15,785 nt of DNA from Patescibacteria group bacterium (GTDB lineage Bacteria; Patescibacteriota; Gracilibacteria; BD1-5; UBA2023): contig JAUPLX010000032.1 in the NCBI GenBank assembly GCA_030836665.1, positions 1 to 15,785 on the forward strand, written 5' to 3'. Shown one piece after another: positions 1 through 7,844 of the stretch. Below the pieces are notes generated by a model that saw only the letters and a list, made by a program, of their open reading frames with translations, was not told where the DNA came from and made no database searches. The number at the start of each line of letters is the position of its first letter. The first letter of the stretch is position 1. Made by a program: the position numbers and the translations under genes.

Positions 1-1
1 C

Positions 2-346
2 CGGGTTATGGCGAAGGACGTCCGCGATTCGGTAAGATACCGCGTCCTCCATGCGCTCGTTCCGCATACTGACGACGAAATCCGGGAATTCCGTGCGGAA
101 ATCCGACTGAGCGTCGATACCTTATTGAAGCACGAATTCCGTCCGAATCTTCGGGACATTCCCGCCGAAACCTTCCATCTCCTCTCCGACGAAGGCGTTC
201 GATACGCCTGGGAGAAGACCCGTGACCCCAAATCCCGCCGCGGTGCCAACGCGTTCGATACGAAACTGCTCCACCACAGCCAAAACGAAATTCTCTCGTC
301 CCGCATAGCGGAGTCTTTTAAGACGGAGGGATCCATAACCGAATAA
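2..346 (+). CDS. Unknown protein, C-terminal part (5' end outside window), paralogue of the next gene
   Basis: The frame is open to the left edge, so the gene probably starts outside the window. The ATG at 8 aligns with an internal position of the downstream paralogue and is unlikely to be the true start. About 114 codons are visible, ending in TAA. The last ~80 residues match the C-terminus of the gene at 351-965: both carry RxxPAETFxLL, then a D-T-K segment, then HHSQ. No signal peptide or membrane segment is visible in this part. I do not recognise the family. The paralogue suggests that roughly 90 N-terminal residues are missing here. The gap to the next gene is 4 bases, so the two are probably cotranscribed. 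Confidence 0.75.
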   Translation, partial: RVMAKDVRDSVRYRVLHALVPHTDDEIREFRAEIRLSVDTLLKHEFRPNLRDIPAETFHLLSDEGVRYAWEKTRDPKSRRGANAFDTKLLHHSQNEILSSRIAESFKTEGSITE

Positions 347-350
347 CGCC

Positions 351-965
351 ATGCGTCCCATTCCGGAATTTCTCCCCAGTCACGAAGCGCTCGACGTATC
401 CAGACTCCGATCCGCGAAACGGCCGTATGCCGAACTCGTATGGAAAGCCGTAGAAACCGGAAAGATCGACGAACCGACCTTCGGGTCGCTCGCGACGTTC
501 GTCCGGATGCCGTACGATATCGAAGACCATCCCGAAGCGGAAAGGCTGTTTCTCGACATCGTAGGCGAATTCGGAACGCTCCCCGAAGGGCGTCCCCCGG
601 TATCCGACGAGGAAGCGGATTTCCTCCGTACGATGTCCGAATGGACCATCGTCCAAGCGACGACGAAAGAACGCTCCGAAGGAATTCGAGCGAAAGTGCT
701 CCAAACGCTCGAACCCGACCTGAAAGCGGTAATGGACACCGTCCATCTGTGAGTCGATGCCGTACTTTCCCACGACGATTACCGTCCCGACGTCCGGTCC
801 GTTCCGGCGGAAACGTTCGGCCTCCTGCGCGAAGACGCCCTCTGGTGCCTTTGGAGCGCGACGCGCAACGGGGACCGCCATCGCAATTACGACACCAAAC
901 GCATTCACCACAGCCAAGATTCCGCCATACGGAACGCGCTGTGGAAATACGGACACAAAATGTAA
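351..965 (+). CDS. Unknown 204-residue protein with one internal UGA (Gly134), tandem paralogue of the upstream gene
   Basis: The ATG at 351 follows the upstream TAA by 4 bases. There is no Shine-Dalgarno site. The frame has one TGA at 750-752 and then runs on to TAA at 963-965. The segment after the TGA (PAETFGLL, then HHSQ) is clearly homologous to the uninterrupted upstream paralogue, in which the residue aligned to the TGA is Ser in L-S-V-D. This shows that the TGA is a sense codon and not a stop. The protein is charged and mostly helical in character, with no membrane segment or signal peptide. The function is unknown; the conserved HHSQ near the end is the best candidate for a functional motif. 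It lies 12 bases before thyA, so it may belong to the thyA transcription unit. Confidence 0.82.
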
Positions 966-977
966 CCCCTCTTCTCC

Positions 978-1859
978 ATGCGAGCCTATCTCGACGCTCT
1001 CCAACGCATCCTCGATACCGGAGCCGACCGCGGTGACCGTACCGGCACGGGAACCCGCTCGGTTTTCGGTCTCCAGATGCGTTTCGACCTTTCTGAAGGC
1101 TTCCCCTTGGTTACGACGAAAAAGACCTTCATGAAGGGCATTACCCACGAGCTCCTCTGGTTTCTCGCCGGGGATACCAATATCCGCTACCTCGTGGAAA
1201 ACGGCGTGCACATTTGGGACGAATGGCCCTACAAGGAATACCGTCTCGCGTCCGAGAGGGGAGAGGTACCGGCTATGGAAATGGCCGATTTCATCGCTAA
1301 AATCGCCGCGGATGCGGATTTCGCGGACAAATGGGGATCCATCGGTCCCGGCTACGGCTTCCAGTGGAGGAATTTCAACGACGAAGGCGTCGACCAGATT
1401 CAGAACCTCGTCGAAGGCATCAAGCGCAACCCGGAATCGCGCCGGCACATGGTCATCACGTACAATCCGGTCCAAGCGGAAAAAATGCTCCTTCCGCCGT
1501 GCCACTCGATGTTCCAGTTCTACGTGGCGAACGGCAAGGTGTCCTGCCAGATGTACCAGCGCAGCGCGGACATGTTCTTGGGCGTTCCGTTCAATATCGC
1601 GTCCTACGCGCTCCTCGTCATAATGGTGGCGCAGGTTACCGGATACCAGCCGGGCGAGTTCGTCCACGTCATCGGCGACGCGCACATCTACCACAACCAC
1701 TTCGACCAAGTAAAACTCCAGCTCTCGCGCGAACCGCTCCCGCTTCCGACGATGAGGCTCAATCCGGCGGTCAAGGATATTTTCTCCTTCAAGTTCGAAG
1801 ATTTCACGCTCGAAAATTACCGGCACCACGAAGCGATCAAAGCCCCGATAGCGGTATAG
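978..1859 (+). CDS. thyA: Thymidylate synthase
   Basis: This cytosolic enzyme methylates dUMP to dTMP using 5,10-methylene-tetrahydrofolate, which yields dihydrofolate. The 293-residue protein has the family landmarks: DRTGTGT (20-26), the phosphate-binding Arg pair RRH (155-157), nucleophile Cys175 in PPCHS, the dUMP-binding stretch QRSADMFLGVPFN (194-206), GDAHIYHNH, and the C-terminal IKAP-x-AV tail that closes over the active site. It is longer than the short E. coli form (264 residues), with extra sequence after about residue 84 as in the long L. casei-type enzymes. The start is the ATG just before RAYLDAL. There is no Shine-Dalgarno site, only 12 bases separate it from the gene before, and the stop is TAG. 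The dihydrofolate it produces would be recycled by FolA, encoded at 7845-8327 in a separate unit. There is no internal UGA. Confidence 0.98.
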   Translation: MRAYLDALQRILDTGADRGDRTGTGTRSVFGLQMRFDLSEGFPLVTTKKTFMKGITHELLWFLAGDTNIRYLVENGVHIWDEWPYKEYRLASERGEVPAMEMADFIAKIAADADFADKWGSIGPGYGFQWRNFNDEGVDQIQNLVEGIKRNPESRRHMVITYNPVQAEKMLLPPCHSMFQFYVANGKVSCQMYQRSADMFLGVPFNIASYALLVIMVAQVTGYQPGEFVHVIGDAHIYHNHFDQVKLQLSREPLPLPTMRLNPAVKDIFSFKFEDFTLENYRHHEAIKAPIAV

Positions 1860-1891
1860 CGTCGACGTATTATCCACCCCACATCCCGAAT

Positions 1892-2275
1892 ATGAAAATC
1901 GAAAAGATCGTACTGGCCGCCAAGCGCGCATTGCTGAAAAAACAGTCGGTTCCGGATTCCGTAAAAGCGTTCGTAGCGGATATCGGAAAATCGTTTCCGG
2001 TATTCCTGCTCTCGTTCCTGTTCCTATTTTGGTCTCTCCCGTTTCTGCTCAATTCCGTCGAAAGCGTCCTCGGCATGGGCGGATCGGCCTCTCTCGAACG
2101 GGGAATCGCGAGATTTGCCATATTCCTCATCGCCCTGTTCGCCATCCACCTCAAGGCGTGCGAAAGGTTCTTCAAATTCGGAATCAAAAGGAGTTTCTGA
2201 CTTTTTTTGGCGGATTGGAGCATAGTCTTCCTGCTCGTGGCGTCCTACGTTTTCGGGCCGGAGTTCTTTCCGTAG
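1892..2275 (+). CDS. Small three-pass membrane protein with one internal UGA (Gly103)
   Basis: This 127-residue protein has a Lys-rich amphipathic N-terminus and hydrophobic segments at about 36-55, 72-88 and 104-122. A TGA at 2198-2200 (codon 103) comes directly before the third segment (LFLADWSIVFLLVAS). Read as a stop, it would leave a two-pass protein followed by an orphan hydrophobic reading frame; read as Gly, the third membrane helix is restored and the gene ends in TAG. Trp is encoded by TGG in the same gene, which argues against UGA being Trp. The ATG lies 32 bases after thyA with no Shine-Dalgarno site. The family is not recognised. It is the first of three consecutive small membrane proteins. 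Confidence 0.78.
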
Positions 2276-2339
2276 CCCGCTCCGGAAACCCGTCCGAAAA
2301 ACGTCGCCGTACTCTTCTGCGTAAAATCATAACCGCCCC

Positions 2340-2774
2340 ATGCCCTTCGATTTCCTCTCGCTCCCGGGATTCCTCTTTCTCTTCATCGTCGTCTGATCGG
2401 GATATTTCTTCGCCGAAGTCATTCTCGGAGACGACTATTTCGGAAAGGAAATGCTCCGAAGGTACGAGCACAACCTCTTCGACCGAATCCTCCACTACGT
2501 ATTCTGGGGAGTCAGTATCAACATCCTCTTCTTTTCGTCCCTCGTTTATGCCGGAATGGTCAGCCATCTCGAAGAATCGGGGAATCTCGGACGGGATTTG
2601 GCGAAAGCGTTCCCAGGAGGCGACGCCTATGGCGACCAGTCGTATTTCTTCCTCTTCGCGTTCGACTATTGGGGACTGCTCTTCGTCGCGCTTTTTTCCA
2701 TCCTTTTCGCCGTAAAAATTCCGACCATCGTACGGTTCCTTACCGACTCGCTTTCTAAAAAAACCGAAAAGTAA
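2340..2774 (+). CDS. Small three-pass membrane protein with UGA-encoded Gly19 inside the first helix
   Basis: This protein has 144 residues. The TGA at 2394-2396 lies within the first hydrophobic segment (FLFLFIVV-G-SGYFFAEV, about 8-28). Further hydrophobic segments lie at about 51-72 and 101-126. The ATG at 2340 and the codons up to the TGA continue the membrane helix in frame, so a restart at the later ATG (2451) would lose the first helix. The stop TAA overlaps the next ATG by one base (TAATG), which indicates translational coupling with the third membrane protein. A loop at about 76-100 is polar and Gly/Asp rich. No known family is recognised. The 64-base gap upstream holds a TAAAAT (2322-2327) without a convincing -35 element. 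Confidence 0.78.
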
Positions 2775-3232
2775 TGTTTCGCACCACGGCATCTTACGTA
2801 AAAAAGGCCATCCGCGTCCTCGCGCGGTTTTGGCTTTTCCTCGTATGTTTCCTTCCGACCGTATCGCTCATCGGAAGCGCTGCCGAATTCCTCGTCCGAT
2901 CGGGGTGGGAGTTTCCGGAGAGAACCGTGCTCGCGGCATTCTTCGCGACCCTTACGGGAACCGCCGCCCTCGCCGTATCGATGCGGAAAACGCTTCGCGA
3001 GAAGTGGCTCGAAACCTTCATATTCGTCGCGCTCCTCGCTTCCGTCGGTTTTTTCGCCTCGAACATGTACGACCTTTCGGTCTGCCAAAAGAACGAAGCC
3101 GACGACTACGCCTGCTATTGGATATACGACGCGCTCTTCTGGTCGGCGGCCATACTTACCGGCCTTCTTGCCCTTCTCTTGACTCACGATGAAATTCGGA
3201 CACAATCCCCCGAAGAAGCATTACCCGTTTAA
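2774..3232 (+). CDS. Four-pass membrane protein of unknown function
   Basis: This protein has 152 residues. Its ATG overlaps the TAA of the previous gene by one base, so the two are translationally coupled. Hydrophobic segments lie at about 17-38, 51-69, 81-98 and 117-137. The segment between helices 3 and 4 holds two Cys (104 and 114) flanking an acidic patch; if it faces outwards they could form a disulfide. The N-terminus is basic (KKAIRVLARF), which favours an inside location. The C-terminal tail is short and acidic. It ends 10 bases before the secreted beta-solenoid gene, so the three membrane proteins and the secreted protein look like one operon. The family is not recognised. Confidence 0.75.
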   Translation: MFRTTASYVKKAIRVLARFWLFLVCFLPTVSLIGSAAEFLVRSGWEFPERTVLAAFFATLTGTAALAVSMRKTLREKWLETFIFVALLASVGFFASNMYDLSVCQKNEADDYACYWIYDALFWSAAILTGLLALLLTHDEIRTQSPEEALPV

Positions 3233-3242
3233 TACCACTACG

Positions 3243-4622
3243 ATGGAGCGTTTGAAAAAAATCGTCGCCGGCACTGCCGCCACCGTTCTCCTGAGCGTCC
3301 AATTCACCGCGTTCGCGGACGAAATCCCGGGACTCGGAGCCATTCCGGAAGTCGATACGACCGACGTTACGGGAGACCTGTCGAACCCTCTCGGCGGTTC
3401 GTACGATTTCTCCAAGCCCGTTACCGGAAAGGTGACCATTTCCCAGCTCGACGAAATCAAGAACGACATCGTCGTCGAAAAGGATGCCGAGCTCATCGTA
3501 GGACTCAACGCGGACCTCTCGTCCCGCAAGATCACCCTGAACGGGGCAAAATCCCTTTCGGTAGGGCTGAACGCGAAAATCGGAACCGTCGAAGGTACTG
3601 TCGGAACCTTGTCTTTCGATACGAACGCCACGGTCACGAACCTCTCCGTACGCGTTACCGAAGGTACCGAATTGGCAGTAAACTCGGTCATCGACAACGT
3701 ACACCTCGCGACCAAAAGTCTCGATATGGACGTCAATACCAGCATCGCTAAGGGAAACATCTACGTTTTCGGCGACCTCAAGGGTTCCGTCAATACGAAG
3801 TTCGACGGAAAACTCACCGTCTACCGCGATACGGCACTCAGCGTCAACGCCCAGGCGGAAGGCCGCGTCTGTTCCCTCGGAAAAATGGATTTGGGAGTCA
3901 ATGCCGGAATCAAGACCTACGCCCTCGAAGGACTCATGGGCAACCTCGACCCGATCCTCTCCGTCGCGCTCGACGACGACGCTGCCGCATACGTGGCGAC
4001 CGTCGCTTCCGCGAAGGAATTCGACAAGGGCTTCAAGCTCGTCATGGATACCATCGACGCGAAGAACGCCACAGCCGCGTCGCTCCGCTCGAAACTCAAA
4101 GCCGCCAAAGAAGAAGACAAGGCGGGTATCGAATCGCAAATCGCTGCGACGGTGAGCGAAAAAGAAGCCGCTAAGGCCGCCTTCCTCGAAGAAGCGACCA
4201 AGACCTTCGACTCCGTGGCGGTAAATATCGATTCCGACGAAAACGCCCAGAGCCTCTTTGCCAAGGTACGGATCATGTACGCCATGGCCGTGGGGAAAGA
4301 AGATGCCGGCCTCGTATACGACCTCTGCAGCAATAGCGAAGTTACCGGCGACGTGAACGCCGTCTACGAAAAGGGCGGCAAGGTGCGCTTCGGTGGAAAA
4401 TCCTTCAAGCGCTTCCAGGCGATGAAGTCCGCTCAGGAAGCGTCCCTCGAAAAAGCCCTCGACTCGCTTTCCGACGAAAAGCTCGTCAAGCTCGGCAACA
4501 AGATCGACGTTCTTCTCGAAAGCATGGCTTCCAAAAAATCCATGACCCAAAAGAACCAGAAGAGCGCGAATCTCCTCCTCGACCTTCGCGAACTCGTCCG
4601 TAACGAATTCCTCTACGATTAA
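3243..4622 (+). CDS. Secreted bactofilin-like beta-solenoid protein with helical C-terminal region
   Basis: This protein has 459 residues. The ATG at 3243 is chosen because it gives a clean signal peptide: MERLKK, a hydrophobic core at 7-20, and cleavage near TAFA-DE at 25. The upstream ATG at 3189 would bury this peptide and overlap the gene before. Residues ~62-225 form about eight short beta-rich repeats with an Asn at 89, 110, 128, 147, 165, 184, 202 and 220 (mostly 18-19 residues apart) in motifs such as VGLNA, AVNS, DVNT and LGVNA. This pattern is expected of a right-handed beta-helix as in bactofilins, but those polymers are normally cytoplasmic. Residues ~255-459 are Ala/Lys/Glu-rich and helical, partly coiled-coil (280-320). 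It could be a surface filament or wall-associated scaffold; that role is inference. There is no Shine-Dalgarno site and no internal UGA. Confidence 0.72.
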   Translation: MERLKKIVAGTAATVLLSVQFTAFADEIPGLGAIPEVDTTDVTGDLSNPLGGSYDFSKPVTGKVTISQLDEIKNDIVVEKDAELIVGLNADLSSRKITLNGAKSLSVGLNAKIGTVEGTVGTLSFDTNATVTNLSVRVTEGTELAVNSVIDNVHLATKSLDMDVNTSIAKGNIYVFGDLKGSVNTKFDGKLTVYRDTALSVNAQAEGRVCSLGKMDLGVNAGIKTYALEGLMGNLDPILSVALDDDAAAYVATVASAKEFDKGFKLVMDTIDAKNATAASLRSKLKAAKEEDKAGIESQIAATVSEKEAAKAAFLEEATKTFDSVAVNIDSDENAQSLFAKVRIMYAMAVGKEDAGLVYDLCSNSEVTGDVNAVYEKGGKVRFGGKSFKRFQAMKSAQEASLEKALDSLSDEKLVKLGNKIDVLLESMASKKSMTQKNQKSANLLLDLRELVRNEFLYD

Positions 4623-4642
4623 TCCGCACCGTCCATGGTAAC

Positions 4643-4680
4643 GACAATCGCCCTCCGAAATCCGGGGGGGCGGTTGTCAT
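4643..4680 (+). terminator. Hairpin after the secreted-protein gene, probable terminator or 3' stabiliser
   Basis: Bases 4643-4656 pair with 4665-4678 in a 14-bp stem (GACAATCGCC on the left arm, GGTTGTC closing the right arm) with a few G-T pairs. It begins 20 bases after the stop of the beta-solenoid gene. No T-run follows, so intrinsic termination on the + strand may be weak. Confidence 0.5.
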
Positions 4681-4692
4681 ACTCGAATCGAA

Positions 4693-4721
4693 TTGACAAT
4701 TCTTGTTTTTCTTCATAATAA
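4693..4721 (+). promoter_or_regulatory. Sigma70-type promoter for the 4755 gene
   Basis: A perfect -35 TTGACA (4693-4698) is followed by 17 bases and a -10 TAATAA (4716-4721); CATAAT two bases earlier is an alternative -10. Initiation near 4728 would give a leader of about 27 bases. Confidence 0.65.
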
Positions 4722-4740
4722 AAGGCAGTCGCAAATTCAA

Positions 4741-4747
4741 AAGGAGA
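4741..4747 (+). promoter_or_regulatory. Strong Shine-Dalgarno site, unusual in this window
   Basis: AAGGAGA lies 7-8 bases before the ATG at 4755. Only this gene and the one at 9118 carry a clear Shine-Dalgarno site; the other starts have none. Confidence 0.75.
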
Positions 4748-4754
4748 GCAGGCG

Positions 4755-5342
4755 ATGACTGATCAAACCAAAACGGTGGGGACGATGGGATTCGCCGAGA
4801 GACTCATCCGCCACTTCCAAAAAAACGGCTTCAGGGACGTTACCGAAGGAGTAATCCTGCACGTGAAATCCCGCTTCGGCGATTACGAGAAAATTCGTTC
4901 GGAATTTTCCCGCGCAAGTTCCATGGGCGTCTCGGTTCCGCTCGCGCAGTACTTCGAAATCCGCTTCATCGAGTGCTTCTCGGAAACCCGGAGCGAAGAG
5001 GAAATCCGCAAGCATTTCCATTCGGATTTCGAACCGGAACTCCGGAGACAATTTCCGGAACTCTTCTTCGGGAAGACGAACTATCTCTTCGATGAGAATG
5101 CCGTCGGAACGAAATTCGACATTGCCATACGCATTGGCCAAAACGTCGACAACGTCGCGAAAATCGTTCTCTTGAACGACCCGGACTCCTCGTTCGTGGA
5201 ATACTTCGAAAGACAGAACGTGACGCAATCGGAAGAATGGGAGACGCTCTGCAGCGACCTGAAAATCGCGGTTGGAAAACTCGCCCTTCTGCAAATCTGA
5301 AAAAATCCCCGCTCACGCGGGGATTTTCTTTATTACGGCTAG
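4755..5342 (+). CDS. Unknown soluble protein, 195 residues if UGA182 is Gly; C-terminus overlaps a terminator
   Basis: The start at 4755 is fixed by AAGGAGA and a TTGACA promoter just upstream. The protein is charged and mixed alpha/beta in appearance, with no signal peptide or membrane segment. I do not recognise it. The TGA at 5298-5300 (codon 182) follows KLALLQI. In a code-25 organism it is Gly, and translation continues for 13 residues to TAG at 5340-5342. That stretch is encoded by the terminator hairpin at 5302-5327, so a transcript ended there would lack a stop codon. If some UGA termination persists, the protein is 181 residues. The last codon overlaps the last codon of the converging pilB gene by 2 bases (5340-5341). 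Confidence 0.7.
5302..5336. terminator. Bidirectional intrinsic terminator between converging genes
   Basis: A perfect 11-bp stem (5302-5312 with 5317-5327) closes a TCAC loop. On the - strand it is followed by a run of Ts (TTTTTTC) and sits 12 bases after the pilB stop. On the + strand it is followed by TTTTCTTTATT. It is an ideal pilB terminator. For the + strand gene it lies before the TAG stop, inside the frame. Confidence 0.85.
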
Positions 5343-7720
5343 GAGGTCTTATCAGACGCGGCGGGGACGTCTTTCGGCGGCGCGGGCTTCGTATCCATTT
5401 CCAATAACCGCAGAACCAAACGTCGGCGAACTTCCGAATCGGCGAGAATGCGATCTATGGCATCGTCGGAGACAGGTCATCTGAGCGCCTCCCGCGGAGG
5501 CGATTTAATCGACGCCATGCCGATTTCGCTCTTTTCGGGAGCGGGATCGTATACCTCCCTCGGGACGATGAACGCCTGCGGAAGCGACGTGGTTTCGATA
5601 TCCACGCGTCGGGTTTCCGCCGTTTCCGTCGCGTCACGGATGATTTCTTCGGGATACTTCATGACGTAATCGCCACGAGGCAAATCGCGCAATTCTTCGA
5701 ATCCGGTATTTCCGAGCATGATTTGCCGAAGGCCTTCTTCAAAAATCATGTTCATGTAGTGCTTGCTTCGGATGAAATCGATGACTTCGCGGTACGGCTT
5801 TCCCTCGCGGATCATATCGCGTACCATGGAGGTAAGGGTCAGCTGTTCGACGATGACCTGGAGCGAACGGTATCCTTCGCCGTCGCATTTCTTACAACCC
5901 ACGGGGGACTTGATCTTATATTTCGGCCAATCCCGTTCAAGCGCGTCGAGAACGTGGTCGTCGATATCCATTCCGCGGAAATATTCCCTTCCGGGAAACA
6001 TCGGCATGTCTTCGGCACAGTCGCAGAACTTCCGAATGAGACGCTGGTTGATGACCGTAACGACCGTGGACGAAATAAGCCATTCGGCTACGCCCAGTTG
6101 GATGAGGCGGACGATGGAACCGAGCGCGTCTTCGGTATGGAGGGTGGAAAGGACCAAATGTCCGGTAAGCGCCGCTTCGGTGGCGATTTGCGCCGTCTCC
6201 TTATCGCGGATTTCGCCCACGAGGATGACGTCCGGATCCTGACGGAGTACGGATTTGATAGCCATGGGATAGGTAAATCCGCGGGCTTCGTTGACGGCCG
6301 TCTGATTCACGAATTCCCCAGCGCGGTATTCGACCGGTTCTTCGATCGTTTGGATATTGATGTCTTCGCCCGCGATGTGCCGAATGGCACGGTGGAGCAT
6401 GGTAGTTTTTCCAGATCCGGTCGGCCCCGTAACGAGAATGACGCCGCTCTTTTTCCGCATGACGTTGACGAGCTGGCGTTCGATACGGGGAGGGAGGTTC
6501 GAATCGTGCAGGCTTTTTTGGCTCATGTCCTGCAAAAGGAAACGGAGGACGACCTTTTCGCCGTATATCGTCGGAATGACGCTGACCCGGATATCGACGA
6601 TATGTCCGCCGAGAGCGCGCATGAAAGAGCCGTCGTGGGCGATATGCTGTTGGGTGATATCGAGTCTTCCCGAATGCTTGACGACGTTGACGAATCCCCG
6701 GAGATCCTCGCTCGGAAAATGGTCTATTTTCCGAAGCTTTCCATTAATGCGCATCCGGACGTTCACGTCCATTTCGCAGGGTTCGACGTGGACGTCCGAG
6801 GCTCAGCGCAGAACGCCGAGAAATAGGAGCTTATTGAGATAGCGGACGTATTTCCCCATATCCGCAACGTTCATTCCGCCGGGAGTCTGTTTCGGCGCGC
6901 GGTTCGGAGCGAACATGTACTCGATACCCTTCCGAATCGATGCCGCGTTGCAAACGTAGGCGCTCACTTCGGCGAAAGTCGCCTTCTCGATCTTCTCGAG
7001 GGCGGCTTTGTTGAGCGGATCGGACATAACGACCGAGAGATGCCCTCCGCGATATTCGCGTTTTCCCGCGTCACTCGAAGAAGGGGCGGATTTCTTCGCC
7101 GACGTAATCGAAGTCGAATCGATATGGAAAATCGGTAGGCAATTCAATTCGGTCCAGAGGGATTTCGGCACGCTTCCGAGCGTTTCGCGCAGTTCGGGAT
7201 CGAGTATGGAAAAATCGTCCCGGGATACGTCGAGATATTGGATGTTGAGCTGCCGGCTCACGCACATGAGGATGGTACGCTCTTCGATGAATTCGAGTTC
7301 GATGAGGATTTCCCCCAAGGTTTTTTTCGATCCTTCCTTACACGCCAAGGCCCTTTCGAGCTGTGCGGGAGTGATGAGCCCTTCGTTTAAAAGGATTTCC
7401 CCGAGTTTCAGCCTCCTGCCGACATCCTTCATCGCTTTGGCGTACGCCTGTTCCGTAATCCATCCGCGCCGAACGAGAACGTCGCAAAGCTTCGCGTCGT
7501 CCCCGTTGTTTTCCTGAAGGATTTGGGAAAATTGGTCCGGCGTAATATATCCCTCCTCGAGAAGTATCTCGCTGATGGGCTTCGTGCGGGCGGGGGCGGA
7601 TTCGGCGGGTTTGGAATGGTCGGCTATGGCCGGAAGCCTTTTGCGTCGCCATTCTTTCTTAACCGGAAGCTCCTCCTTCGATCATGGGCGTTCGTCTCCT
7701 TTCGGCGGGGAATTGTTCAT
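5339..7720 (-). CDS. pilB: Type IV pilus assembly ATPase PilB (GspE/PilB family) with three UGA-Gly codons
   Basis: This cytoplasmic hexameric ATPase powers pilin polymerisation. The frame has 793 codons, ATG at 7720 to TAG at 5339-5341, with TGA at codons 13, 306 and 748. Residues ~48-155 hold four LGEILLxEGLIT-like repeats (starting near 49, 78, 106 and 135), the N-terminal GspE_N/MshEN fold. Gly306 (TGA) opens the conserved G-A-S-D-V-H-V-E-P of the ATPase N-domain. Then follow Walker A GPTGSGKT (432-439), Asp box EEPVEY (460-465), Walker B DPDVILVGEIRD (495-506), His box around TGHLVLSTLHT (519-529), and Cys 566/568 with 609/612 as probable Zn ligands. The first pair is C-D-C instead of CxxC. 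The C-terminal tail after Gly748 is charged. Read with standard stops, it would be a split pseudogene. No other pilus gene is in the window. Confidence 0.93.
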
Positions 7721-7726
7721 ACGTAT

Positions 7727-7754
7727 TTTATAACGAAATCCGAAAAAGAATCAA
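7727..7754 (-). promoter_or_regulatory. pilB promoter, positioned for a leaderless mRNA
   Basis: On the - strand, TTGATT (7754-7749), a 16-base spacer and TATAAA (7732-7727) end 6 bases before the pilB ATG (7720). Normal initiation about 7 bases after the -10 would fall on or next to the A of the start codon. No Shine-Dalgarno site fits in between. Confidence 0.6.
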
Positions 7755-7791
7755 TGGACGATTGAAAAATTTTCGAATTGGTAAAAATTGC

Positions 7792-7819
7792 TTGAACAAG
7801 CGGGGAGGGGGAGTATTAT
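7792..7819 (+). promoter_or_regulatory. folA promoter
   Basis: TTGAAC (7792-7797), a 16-base spacer and TATTAT (7814-7819) give a start near 7826 and a leader of about 19 bases before the ATG at 7845. It diverges from the pilB promoter 38 bases away. Confidence 0.6.
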
Positions 7820-7844
7820 CGAACGGACAACATCCGTCCATTTT

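Noticed and set aside
318..1931. Long open frame on the - strand (537 codons) opposite thyA and its neighbours
   Set aside because: It is antisense to thyA and to the paralogue gene, both supported by homology. The composition is a mirror of the + strand codon bias, with no motif, promoter or start signal.
2276..2339. Promoter in the gap before the 2340 gene
   Set aside because: TAAAAT at 2322-2327 has no acceptable -35 at the right distance, and cotranscription from upstream is sufficient.
3156..4550. Long - strand frame opposite the secreted solenoid gene
   Set aside because: The + strand reading has a signal peptide and periodic repeats. The antisense frame is a by-product of the biased codon use.
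5723..6826. Long + strand frame opposite pilB
   Set aside because: The - strand encodes all the PilB motifs, and the + frame has no recognisable content.
5339..7720. pilB as a pseudogene broken by nonsense mutations
   Set aside because: All catalytic motifs are intact, the frame never shifts, only TGA (never TAA or TAG) interrupts it, and unrelated genes in the window show the same pattern.
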